Assembly (NCBI GenBank): GCA_037043015.1
Contig: CM073321.1
Span: 39,514,420-39,578,419, forward strand
Origin: Bryum argenteum
Taxonomy: Eukaryota; Streptophyta; Bryopsida; Bryales; Bryaceae
Direction: 5' to 3'
Length of the DNA: 64,000 bases
In this document: piece after piece, positions 12,631-23,581 of the stretch
Layout: the number at the start of each line of letters is the position of its first letter
How positions within the stretch are numbered: the stretch's first letter is position 1
Position numbers and translations under genes: made by a program
The notes under the pieces: generated by a model
The model's database searches: none
Told to the model about the DNA's origin: nothing
The model's input: the letters and a program-made list of their open reading frames with translations, nothing else

Positions 12631-13783
12631 GATGCAAAGTAATTATACATTTACATATAGGCATGTTGTAATGTACTGTACGTACATGTAGTATTTGGAT
12701 GAGAACTCTATTCTCCATATGGTAGAGGTCATTTTTTAAGACCTTCTTAACCATGTTTTGTTGTTAAACAGACATCATATGAATGATATAAGGAATGTAG
12801 GACCATGACCTATATTACACATTTATTTGAGTAAATATGTTATGATTCCATTTATTAACCACTAAGAATTTTAGTGTTTTTGTACTCTCGGAGTATGTAC
12901 AAATTATTTTTATCTATTTAATACATTCAACCGTAAGATCGTGAACCGAAGCCTATTTTAAGTTACTATTTTAAAAAGTGACCTTAGGATGTTTATCATT
13001 TGCGAGATCCTAACATCCAAATTTTGTTTAAAACTTTATTTGGGATTTGCTCCGGAGGCAGTGTCTCCACGGTGCAAAGGGGGAGTTGGATATTGTTACC
13101 AACAAAATTTTGGTCATATTTTTTCCCATGTATGTAATCAAGTGTAGTAAATTCATGCAAAATATGGGAGCCTCATTCCTCTTGATTGACATTCTTACAA
13201 GTTATTTTCTAAAAGCAGGTCCGAAAACAATACTATAGTAAAACATGCACGTCGTTACGTATATTTCGTATTATAAAGAACTTAAAGTGGAGTATGTGAG
13301 TGTAGGAGTTTGTGATTTTGAGGTAACTTATTTCTAATGATTTTCCATAATCTAAAATTTTGAAAATTTGAAATATGTAATTCATAATTTACTAATACAT
13401 TTTGAGCTTGTGTTGGTAATTTCTGGAGGCTGCCACTGTAAAATTGGTAAATATTATGACTTAAATATTTTTGGAATTTCAGTAGTGATTGGCTTATAAA
13501 CATATGAGAAGAAAAATAGAAGATAAATCGCTAATTTTGAATTACCCAACCAACACTTAAAAATTGAATCAATAGGTTTTTTTGGGCTTTACCCTAAAGG
13601 CCTCATCCAAATGGTGCAAAGGGGAAAATATTATAATAAACATAAGTGTGCTTGGTGGGCCAAAATTTGAAAGGCATGCAATGCATTTGAAACAAAGAGT
13701 ATTGTTGGAGTGAAAATAGAACATGCATACTAATTCATAAACTATAATAAAACCGATATGAGTAAAACAAATTCTACGTTTTT
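12631..13783. other. intergenic, AT-rich
   Basis: Spacer between the 3' ends of genes B and C, which converge. It should hold their 3' untranslated regions. I see no further structure. Confidence 0.45.
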
Positions 13784-15267
13784 CTATTTGTAATTCGTCC
13801 GAAAATGCTCATGAGGCGTGGGCCAATGAAACATTTCGCTAAAGCGTGAGATGATATGGGACAACCCTCCAGCGCCGTCACGGCTCTCGTTGCATACTCT
13901 ATCCATGTAAAGATGGAAAGCTTGTACAAGGTCTTCATTGGAGAATACCGAAGTATTTTGGTTTCCACGTTGCAAGCTCTCGTACGCCGTAGACATGGTC
14001 ATCCCATTAATTCTTTGTGCTATGCGGGCCGTGGCAAACTCCTCCGAAGCAATCGAGTATTTTGGAATAACCTGTAAATCCTCACCCGCTTTGTACAAGA
14101 ACGCCATTTGTGGATCTACCCAATAACGTTTTCGCAGGGTCTCCACCATGTCCTCACGTTTTGTGAATGTATAAAGGGATTGCATTGGTTCCTGAACCGT
14201 TGTGGAAAAGCCCCAATCGCATACTCCGATATACACTCGTGATTCATCAGCAGGGAAGTGGAGAAGGATATTATCTAGAGATATATTGTTATGGAGGTGG
14301 TGGCTCCTGTGGACCTCGTTCATGATATGCAACAACGCCCAAACAAGCTCTGTCCGTTTTTTACGGAATCGAATCAGTTGATGAGCCCAAATAACCTCGT
14401 CATCGAGTTAATTCCCAAAGTTCAAATGTACAAAAACATCGTCACCATAATCCATATCGCGGTTCAGCATCTCTCGAATAGTCCCGCCATTCCACCAGAA
14501 CGCATAGCCCTGATTCTTCACTGGATGAATGGCCACAAAGCGGATCACACCAGGGTGTCTAATCCTTATCGCCATAGACTCATTCATATGCTCCAATTTT
14601 GCCAACTCCGGTCGTGTCAACAAGTGAATGGAAGTTTTTGCAGCAAATTCCCAAAATGGTTCAATGCCTGCAATACCTTCAAAGCGAACTTTGATAATAG
14701 TACCATACCGTCCCTTCAACCTCGTCTTGTCAACTCGTATGATTTGGGCTGTATCCGGAATGGTAACCAAATGAGTCAATCGCATGGTTTGAGTTTGTCG
14801 TCCCTCAAGGGATTGCCACCATGTTCCAGAGCCTCGACGGTGTGAATTCTTTGAAAATGCCCTCATTTGGGCAGAAAAACAATCAGCCTATTCACCACGT
14901 CAACGAAATCCTCATCACCCTCCCGAAACATCCTTCTATATTTGGCTATTACAACCTTGGGATTCCAGAGTGCATCCTTCACCCTATTATCCATCCACCA
15001 CATGAACCCCCGTTTCTCTGTCTCTGCTACCCACCTCGGATGCTGAAGCACTTCTATCATGAGTTCTCTAATTTCGAGCTTGAACTTCTCGATGCCCTCC
15101 TCCTGATATCTCACATATTTGCTTTCCAATGCTCGAAGATCATTGGCCTCATAGAATTTGACGGTAAATTCTATCAAGAATGCCTTACAAGCGTCAACCG
15201 GGACCTCATGAGCCTCGAACTTCTCAAACAAGTTGGCACGAGCCTTCCTCTTCTTCTCCTTTGGCAT
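13784..15267 (-). pseudogene. gene C: protein-kinase-like, degenerate
   Basis: The first segment (15,267-14,863) is a helical N-terminal domain starting MPKEKKRKARAN. The kinase-like segments follow. A glycine-rich stretch KGRYGTI and AAK, a candidate VAIK lysine, appear at 14,866-14,408, with HPGVIRF and WNGGTIREML further on. The catalytic-loop region reads LHNNISLDNILLHF, so the usual HRD aspartate is Asn and the loop lysine is Ser. The DFG position reads CDWG. Lesions: a frame change at the ATGA overlap near 14,863 and an in-frame TAA at 14,408-14,410, after which the frame stays open. Either a pseudokinase family or a decayed copy of an active one. Its promoter lies in GC island 4. Confidence 0.65.
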
Positions 15268-15479
15268 CTTGATCCCAAAAAAGGAAATATGTAAAGAAAG
15301 TGTAGTAAGTTATAACAAAAACTTTTAAAAAAAAAACAACAAAAACTCCCCCTGTATAATGAGTCACTTCCTTCCTCCAAAAGACAAGGAGCCAGTGGAC
15401 AGGAAGTACAAAAATTCCCAGCCGGAGACACTCCGCATCCTCTCTTCGTGAGAAATGGAGAAAAGAAGTGGAGGAATAG

Positions 15480-15900
15480 AAGGTCGGTCGGCCTTTTATA
15501 GCGGCGGACGGCCGGCCCTGGATCCGACGGCCGATCCGTCGCCTGGCCGACCGATCGGACGGCCCGCCCGGATGGCCGACGGCCGATCCATCTGGCCGAC
15601 TGATCCGTCGGCCGCGGCCGCCTGGCCGACCGATCTGTCGGCCGCGCCCGGATCCGACGGCCGTCGGGCATGCGGACGGCCCGCCCGCCTGGCCGACCGA
15701 TTCGACCGATCGGACGGCCCGACCGCCTGGCCGACCGATCGGTCGGCCGCGCCCGGATCCAATGGCCGTCGGGCATGCGGACGGCGGGCCGATCCAACGG
15801 CCTGCAGGCGCTTACAGATCCGACGGCGTGGTTTTGCTGCGGTCGGCCGCCGTCCGATCTGACGGAGCGACCGGAGGTCGGTTGGCCAGACCAGGGATCA
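15480..15900. repeat. GC-rich palindrome island 4
   Basis: The clearest island. Units of the form CTGGCCGACCGATCNGTCGGCC recur about every 50-60 bp, and one copy near 15,729-15,750 contains the perfect 20-bp palindrome GGCCGACCGATCGGTCGGCC. It lies upstream of gene C. The long Pro/Arg/Gly frames on both strands are composition artefacts. Confidence 0.8.
15494..15500 (-). promoter_or_regulatory. TATA box of gene C
   Basis: Minus-strand TATAAAA at the gene-side edge of GC island 4, about 230 bp upstream of the gene C start codon. Same placement as the TATA box of gene A. Confidence 0.6.
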
Positions 15901-16069
15901 AATTTTGACGGCTGAGATGTGGCCAGGTGGATATTCCAACGGCCCCAGAAGTTACCAGGGACCGGGGTTACTCGCATTTAACCCCCCGGACCATGGTCCC
16001 GGTCGACATAGTCCGGACTACGTCCGCGGACTAGGTTTACCCCGAACGTCGACCGATTTGACAACCCTG

Positions 16070-19000
16070 TGTGTACCAGAAGAGACCAAAAGCAAAACAT
16101 AAATCTATTCTTGTTGTCAGAAGCTGGGTTGTCTAGTTGCACATGCAGGACAGGAGATAGAGGCTCCGCCACCCCAAAAACTTCACTTTCAAGAAGAAGA
16201 GAGTTTAAACACCCTTCTTTTCCAAACAATACAGCTTCGAATAAAAGCAGCGACCCTGAATTTGCGAATAATGATGAATACGAGATCGGAACAGCTACTA
16301 GATCTCGTAAAAGCTTTAATATTGATCCAACAATGTGATTGCAATCACTTGGATAAATATCGAGCCGAAAATGAGCATACCGGACATCGCTATGCCCGTG
16401 CGCAATCATGCCAGTCACAGCAATTGGAAGCTTCATCAATGCATCATTTGCCTTTGTTTTATGTGAAAATACAGGGCACGCGGTCTTTGCATGATCCATT
16501 TTGTCATCTCTCGGCTTCTGAATAGAAAGAGAACGATTTGAGTAATAATACTCACGATGCGTTTCTTGATGATGCAAATGCTTCTCTAGCTTCTTGATCC
16601 ACATATTCTCTTCACATGAATCAGGTTCCATTACTTGATCATTGTCTCCATCCTGTCACAGGTTGAGCAACGAGCAAAGTTGTCCCCCGGCGCCTTCTTT
16701 GAATACTCAGAAAATTTTGACCTCCTAATCCTACTAAGTGTGCTCTGAGAAATGGGATTTAAGCCCAACCTCTTGTCGGAACCCATTTTCTTGATTGAGT
16801 ACTTCATAAGTGTAATGCGCAATAAGAGTACGTATAGTGTGTAAAATCCGACCTAAGTGTGTAGTAGGCCGTATACTATAAGGCAAATAAAGTTTGGATA
16901 GTATACCAAATTATTAGATAATAGTTTAGAATAAAAAGGACTATTTCTGGAACCCGTATTTCTCATTTAAAATGCGAGGAAGGACTATCAGAAGCCGGAC
17001 TAGGGTTTTAAGTACGGCGGCAAAAGGACGAAGTCGCCAGAATACAACAATGACGGAAATGGCGAATGACGGCTCCGCACCAGGCCAGGGTATGATGGCC
17101 GGATTAAAATCCGTTCTCAAGAGGATCAAGGAGGTCGGATCCATTCCGACCTATATAGACACACCAGCACAGACTCTGGTCGCTCGTCCTCCTCTAGTGA
17201 ATATGCATCCATATGAAAGCGACGAGAAGCACGAGGTAGCAGTACAGACTTGGAATCCGGATTGAGAATCCGGCCTAGAATTAGAAAGCCAGATTAGAAT
17301 CCGGCCTAGGTTTGAGGAGGTAGATTCGAATCCGGCCTAGGTTTAGAAATCTGGCCTATGGCAGTAGGTAGGATCTTTTTGGGAAAGCGAGCCGCTTTCC
17401 GTAGTGTAGGCCTAGTAGGGCGGCCGCCGCTAAGTTTTTAGGTTTCAGAGGTCTTTGACTTTGAGTACTTATAGGTGAAGGTTTTGTCACCTAAAACATT
17501 CCTTACTTGTTAGTCAACAAACCTCTTACGCGCATATCCAGTTTGATCCTTACTCTGTCTCCCTTTGAGGTTGAATGCTTAGAAGTAGAATCTACTGTGT
17601 CTTTGTCGTAATTGGGAGTTAGGAATCCGGATTCCTTGCTAGATCGTTTCTGTGGAGTTGAGGTTGGGTTGGGCGTATTCTTGAGTGCCTTGTGTCTTGA
17701 GCTGGTCTAGATGTCTAAGAGAGGGAAACTACTGTGGTAAACACTTTACGGTTTGGGAGGGTCTGGGAGTAGAGTGTACGAGGTCGGATTCCAATCCGAC
17801 CTCCAACTGCTACAGACTTAGGTTCCTCTGTAGTCTCAGAGGACGGATCAAGCAGAGTACGTGACCAGAATACGTGTAGACGTCTTCTAGCCGGATTCGG
17901 ATCTCTTGGAGTTCGTCACTGTAGTAAGTGTGATAGGGCAACCAGGACGGCTTGCGTAACCTGCTAATTCGGACAGCCAGGATGGATTAGTTGTGAGGAC
18001 GTAATGTTTGCCTAAACGTGTGTGTGTTTCTATGGGAAGAGTCTAAGTGTGGAAGTTTCCGCCATGGTAAACAAGGGAAAGAGTCTTTGTGCACCCCCTC
18101 TGGGAAAGGGATATCCTTGCCATGCAAGGCTAAAACATAATTTGGGACTAGAAACGTTTGGTGGTTGGGTGTTTTAGCACTACTTTATCTTGGTCACTTC
18201 ACAGAATCCTTGGAACAATACACGAGTCACCTAAACACGGGTATTACACTAATAAACGTGTAAGGAAAGACAAAGTGAATACATGGCGTCCGACACCTCT
18301 CATTGATGTCATTAATCCCCGGTATGGCATCCTTCCATCTGAAGGACGACGGCAAGGACCGAGACACAACCTTCTCACCAGATGTCAACATCTTTGTCCT
18401 GTGAGGCATATGATCAGCAGCATTGTCAATGAATGTCTTTTGAGTACCTACAGCTTGCTTAACATGCAATCGTGGTTTCTTCTGACCAACATTACCAGGT
18501 GGCGAGCACGTAGTCCAGCTGCAGCTTCTGCCTTCCTCCTGTAGAATGTTGAAATCGAAACTCCACTTATATGTTGCCATGCACGCGCGCAAACGTCGAT
18601 GCCTACAGTCGTTACCATCATCGTGCCGTCTGGTGCCTAATGAAAACGATTATGAACATCTATCTTGAAATGTGACTTAAATATAAAACCCGACGCCTTG
18701 TACATCTGCTTTTGGAGAGCCATAATTTTGTCTCGAGGGAAAGGTTGGCAACAATCCTGGCTGCAACAAATTTTGCTTGCAACCAAGTTGACTGAATCTA
18801 ACGTCAAGAGCTCCTCTTCTCTCTTGGTCCTTAAGAATTGTGAGTTCCGTTGTCCCAACTCATACGGTCACACCCCCTTTCTCTTTGGATGATTGCGGGC
18901 ATAAACAACGACATTAAATTGATCAACTCGTAAATGATCAAGTAGTGACCAACCCTCATGGATAGCATGGCTAAGCTTCCAACTCCTAGTTTCATATATG

Positions 19001-19388
19001 GTCTCAGCAGGTACGAAGTTGAAATTCAAGCACTTCACGATCTGCACAACTACCTGATCTTCACATACGGGCTCGTCATTACTCTCTAACATTCTTTCAG
19101 CGTCCAGAGTCTGACAAATGCCTTCACCTACAACGCCCCCACTATTGTTGAGAAGTGCCACAAATTTCGTAACCCATTTATTTCTGGGCAGTGTGAGGCA
19201 ATCTTTTAAATGGTCCGGAAGAACAAGCTCGGAAGGGACATCCAAGTCCTATAAGACCACAAACAAAGACGAATCAGTACGAATGAATAAACTCAAGACA
19301 AGAATATATTAAGCAAAATTAGTAAATCCAATAAGTCAGAAAAAAGACGCTGAAAATCTCCGTCGCCATTGGATTCACTCAGTTCCAT
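16070..19388 (-). pseudogene. transposase-like gene, element I-left copy
   Basis: Start ATG at 19,388, six nt after an acceptor (TTCAG) ending the array-bearing leader intron; the first residues read MELSESNGDGDFQ. The short intron seen in the 62.6-kb copy has lost its donor here (TT in place of GT). Conserved parts are CCSQDCCQPFPRDKI, then KIDVHNRFH, GIDVCARAW, DKMDHAKTA, TGMIAHGH and QLDNPASDNKNRF. The family resembles proteins annotated DUF7869, where D..D and HTHxDID motifs suggest a DDE-like nuclease; that reading is from memory. Nonsense changes at 18,868-18,870 (TGA for CGA) and 18,637-18,639 (TAG for CAG) are C-to-T relative to the 63-kb copy. The C-terminus with HTHxDID is missing. 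Confidence 0.75.
16774..18295. mobile_element. LTR-like insert (solo LTR or short LTR element), 1,522 bp
   Basis: Starts TGTCGGAACCC and ends GTCCGACA, so it has TG...CA ends with a short inverted repeat. It is flanked by the 5-bp duplication CCTCT at 16,769-16,773 and 18,296-18,300. Coding sequence on both sides joins directly when compared with the 63-kb copy. Inside are a TATATAG near 17,150 and several imperfect palindromes such as GGTCGGATTCCAATCCGACC at about 17,791-17,810. No second LTR, polymerase or long frame was seen, so a solo LTR is the simplest reading. Orientation is unclear. Confidence 0.75.
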
Positions 19389-19394
19389 GATTAC

Positions 19395-20524
19395 CTGAAT
19401 GCCAGCAGTAAACACAAAATCATGAGTAATCACTGGTAAATTAATACACCTCTAGTCAGAAATGTGTATAACTATTAAGAATGTATGGCCATTTAGCTCG
19501 ACTTGAGCTAAATGGTCATCAAGATAACTGTCTATGACTCACTCCGGAGCAAGTGTATAAAGAAGACCATTTAGCTTGAGTCGAGCTAAATGGTCATCCA
19601 GCTTCAACAGCTTCAAGGTGAGCGTGATGGACAGTTACATTGATGACCATTTAGCTCGACTCGAGCTAAATGGTCTTCAAGATATTTGTTCATCACGCTA
19701 ACCTTGAAGCATTTCTAAAAGGAAGACCATTTAGCTTGAGTCGAGCTAAATAGTCATCCAGCTTTAATAGCTTCGAGGTGAGCGTCATGAACAGTTATCT
19801 TAGTGACCATTTAGCTCGACTCGAGCTAAATGGCCTTCAAGATAAGTGTCGACTTGAGCTAAATGGCCTTCAAGATAAGTGTCGACTCGAGCTAAATGGT
19901 CATCTAGCTTCAACTGCGTCGACACTTATCTTGAAGCCCATTTAGCTCGAGTCGAGCTTAATGGGCATCAAGAAAACACTTCATCACGCTCACGATGCAT
20001 GTCTATAAAGAAGACGATTTAGCTCGACTTGAGCTAAATAATCCTCTTACAATCATCTCCCAAGAAAAATCAAATAATACTTAGGTGGATGACCATTCAG
20101 CTCGAGTCCTCCTATGAATCATCAAGTACACGACTTCGTGAACTTGAAGCATTTTGATGTGGATGCCCATTTAGCTCAAATTGAGCTAAATGGTCTTCCT
20201 ATGAATCATTCAAGTACACGACTTCGTGAACTCGAAGCATTTGTATGTGGATGCCCATTTAGCTCGACTCGAGCTAAATAAGCTTGTCCATATTTCATGC
20301 ATTTGCGATAAGAATTGCCTCGATATTCGTGCATAGTAATTTGTGAGAATGATTCTTGGGAACTGTGCACAAGTAAAATAGTATACTTGCCTCGATTTCG
20401 GTGCACACCAACTCCGACGAAATCCAATTTGCCATCAGGAATGCACCACGATGAAGGCAACATATGACCAATCAACAACAAATTCTTGTTACACATTGAA
20501 ATTGAGGTTATTGATCGAACTCAC
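19395..20524 (-). other. leader intron of element I-left transposase
   Basis: Donor GTGAGT at 20,524 (minus) and acceptor AG at 19,395, 1,130 nt, ending six nt before the start codon. The same intron occurs in the inverted copy at 61,377-62,577 with donor GTAAGT. It houses the palindrome array. Confidence 0.6.
19489..20280. repeat. palindrome array a (ATGG-flanked type)
   Basis: About nine full or near-full copies of the palindrome with core TTAGCTCGANTCGAGCTAA, extended outward to CCAT...ATGG, plus degenerate copies. Spacers of 50-90 bp are themselves related and alternate in orientation, for example the block around GTTCATCACGCT and its complement. Confidence 0.85.
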
Positions 20525-20960
20525 CCTCACGCCGTGCACAATAGCTGCAATACTTGAACGAAGGCCATGGACATCCTCAAAAGCAGCACGCGCATCATCT
20601 CCAGAGCTACTAAGAGTCCCAAACCCTAATCAGAATTTACTAAAGCAGAAGCACAAATGGAAAACGGAGTATAGGCGAAACGTAGTATAGTGAGACGAAG
20701 GGCAGAGGTGCGGAGGTGCGGAGGTAAGGCGAAGGGCAAATGTGTGAAAATACGAAGGTGCGGAGGAGCAAAAGAACGGAGCAGCAGATGAGCGAAGGAG
20801 CGGGATAGTGCGCAATGAGAAGGAAGAGACAGCAACACCAAGCGGGAAGAGAAATGACGGCAAAAAAGAGCACAAACTGGACAGAGAAAGGGCGCCAAAA
20901 ATAGCCACTAACGGTCAGAGAATTTTGAGTAAAAGCGATGTGGTTGGGAACTTCGGGAGG
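20525..20960 (-). other. 5' leader / promoter region of element I-left transposase
   Basis: Read on the minus strand this is strongly pyrimidine-biased, with repeated CTTCGC, CTCCTGCTC-like runs, followed by a conserved leader exon. It matches 60,880-61,376 inverted. Three overlapping frames in it are compositional. No clear TATA box. Confidence 0.45.
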
Positions 20961-22240
20961 AACGGGGACATCTTGGGGGAGTAAAAATCATTTGAAGTTT
21001 AGTCACCAAGAATTGTAATTAAAAAAAACCTAACTTTAATAATAGAGCTTTTACCATTGTTGCAAACATTTTTTACCACAATTCACCCGACCACACAACG
21101 GGAAAAAGAAACTTCAATCTAGTTGTTAAAGAGATAGTGTCATTTGTTATTAGAACCTTAGTTTACAAGATTACCTTAAATAGAGTATAGGGAGAAAAAC
21201 ATAAAAATGATTAAATTACATGAAACTTATACTTATTAAATGTTTAGAGGGAACACAAATTGTTCTCATCGTGTACCCTAGATTGATGTAGTCTTGAATG
21301 ATTTAATGTTATTTTATACTAAATTAAGTACGCAGGACTTCGAAGAGTTTGAATTCATAGAGCTGTGATAAAGTATCAAATGGAGAGTAGAATTATTGAG
21401 AAATTATGTGAATCTATTTGCATTCTTTCCATATTTCAATTCTAACAATTGTTAGGTTTATTTTGGTGAATTAGCATGTGAAATGATGGATGCTATTATC
21501 ATTCGCTAAGCCTTTATGTCTAGCGTTTATGCTCAATTTATCAAAACCGACAAGTGATGTGAGGTATTGTAACATTCGTACTTACCAAAATACGTGTAAT
21601 ACTAAAAGACTAATACTTTGCACTTTACAACGGTTATAGTAAATATAATATTGAGTTTTTTTAAATGTGATTCTATAAGATTAGTTTCTACTTAATTAGG
21701 TATGCTATATTAAGTATGATATTCAATAGGTTGAATGTGGAACATTTTAAACATAATATTCAATATATTTATGTGAGATACTATTATATAAGTATTTAGA
21801 CAGTGAATAAATTGAGGAATTATAAGTTTATTACTTAGCTTTTTCAACTTTATTATCTCCATATATGATATTTAAAATATAAAATTATTGGTTTAGAATT
21901 AAGTCTTGTTAACATTCAATGAGTAAATATATTTTACAGGTTTAGTATTCTATGTGTGATATTCAAATGTTATAATATTTAGTTTTACTTCAATTCTTAT
22001 GCTAAGATGATTTTTATAGAATGGTATCCTAAACCTATTTTCAAAAATTTTGAATGTATCCGCATTTAAGCTTTCTTCCACAAAGTTGCTATCTAGCTTC
22101 TCTTTACATTTCAATCCTAAATCATTAACTTCAAAAATAATTAACCTTTAATCCTAAACCCTTTACCCTATAACCAAAATCTTAATTTCTAAACTCTATA
22201 GCCTAAATTCTATACACTAAATCCTATACTAAATCCTTAA
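20960..22240. other. central AT-rich DNA of element I-left
   Basis: No gene. Matches 59,360-60,880 in inverted orientation, except for about 400 bp present only in that copy (roughly 60,372-60,780). The match stops sharply at about 22,236, which I take as a breakpoint. Confidence 0.6.
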
Positions 22241-22568
22241 AACCTCGTATTCGTTATATTGGGAAATATGCAGGATTTTGGGAGGTTGAAAGGGATTTAT
22301 GAGGCCTAAAAGCTGTACAATTGGCGCGTAAATTGTACAATTTAAATGACTTGATAACCAAAATATGATAGGGAGATGCTATAAACGTGAGTTTCGCACA
22401 TGTATTGAATGCCAGGTGTTGTTGGAAAGTGCAAATCGACACAAAAGCCATAGTATAAGAGGGGAGTTTGAGAATATTATTGAAATCTCCGAACTTTATA
22501 TATGATATATTACTCAAAGAGTAATTAATACATAGTTTATTCATTGTATTCAAAAGTAATTCAGCTAT

Positions 22569-23400
22569 CACTACCTAATGCGTTCCACCATATGCGATGA
22601 TACGAGACTTTATGAACGCACGTTGACGCTGACGTGTCCATCCGTAATCATTATCTTGCATCATAGGGCTATCCGGCGATCGTTGCAACCGTCGTCTTCG
22701 ATTATCCTCGATGCTTGATTTAGGAAGTGAGTGGCGCGCGCGTTTCGGAAAGGCTCCTAGTCGCTTCTTTTACATCGTCGAGAAACCAAGAGGCACTTTG
22801 GGGCTCACGAAGGTCCTTCCCGCACATAATGAATTCAACTCCGTCTTAGATATCAATTCCGCAAATTAAGGAGATTACAATCGTGTAACATACCTATTCA
22901 TGTATCTTGCGCGGACATCGAAGTTAGCTCGACTCGAGCTAATATAAGCTCTCGTAACAAAAGCATTGTACTTCATACTTTAGGAACCTAAAACCATTTT
23001 CATAGCACGATTACAAATGAAATCGGAAACAATGCTTCAAAGAGAGAAGAAAACTAACCTTTGGTGACAAATCTTGAGTAACGTCCAAGTCGTCATACAA
23101 CACGCGATTGGTTCGCCCACATCTATTCTCGATCTGTTTAACATTATGACCTACTGAAAGTGACCTCACGGGCGAAGGCGACTTATCCAAGTCACGTACT
23201 TGACAGGTCGCCACGGGATCATTTACCACTCCATCGTCGCGACCATGGTGGAGAAATCCATGGTTGATCGAGCCGTTGCGGATCGCATTAATAGACCTCT
23301 ACTCCGGAGTGTTGGCCCTACTCTCCTCCCCATTGATAAACGAATCTACCAAGCACGACAACCCCCTGCGGAACCTATTATAAATGATTGACACGATAAT
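22569..23400 (-). pseudogene. unknown 3' gene of element II, broken
   Basis: Two exon-like stretches. The first (about 23,390-23,060) reads through NDPVATCQVRDLDKSPSPVR and YDDLDVTQDLSPK to a donor-like GGTTAG near 23,057, with one in-frame TAG. The second (about 22,870-22,569) follows an acceptor-like CTAAG and reads MCGKDLREPQSASWFLDDV, then, one frame change later, DYGWTRQRQRAF to a final stop near 22,570. The gap between them contains a palindrome, as in the other introns of this element. I do not recognise the family. Confidence 0.4.
22922..22943. repeat. single palindrome, intron of unknown 3' gene
   Basis: GTTAGCTCGACTCGAGCTAA, a slightly trimmed copy, in the candidate intron between the two exon-like stretches. 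Confidence 0.7.
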
Positions 23401-23581
23401 CGACGGATAAACAGATTTGTCGATTGAGCTCATTCGAGAACATACAATATTCAAAATTAGACTCCTAATTACACTTCACTGACGATCTATACTGATTAAC
23501 AAAACTTGTTAATTACAATGTAGGAAAAACGAAACCAGGGTGAAAAATACAAAACTAAAACAAAGCTGGATGTACAAAGAC

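Larger units (their letters stand above)
16060..22240 (-). mobile_element. element I-left, truncated copy in minus orientation
   Basis: From about 22,236 down to 16,070 this matches, in inverted orientation, the DNA from 59,360 to the window end. The shared parts are central AT-rich DNA, a purine-biased leader, a leader intron with the palindrome array, and the transposase gene. Homology stops abruptly at about 22,236. The gene is cut at about 16,070, where unrelated sequence near GC island 4 begins. It carries a 1.5-kb LTR-like insert at 16,774-18,295. Both outer ends are missing, so no terminal repeats or target duplication can be read. Confidence 0.7.

Noticed and set aside
15174-15977. 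Long Pro/Arg/Gly frames on both strands in the GC islands (also at 4.83-5.19, 7.85-8.22 and 10.67-11.21 kb).
   Set aside because: They arise because GC-rich palindromic repeats lack stop codons in many frames. They have no motif and overlap promoters.
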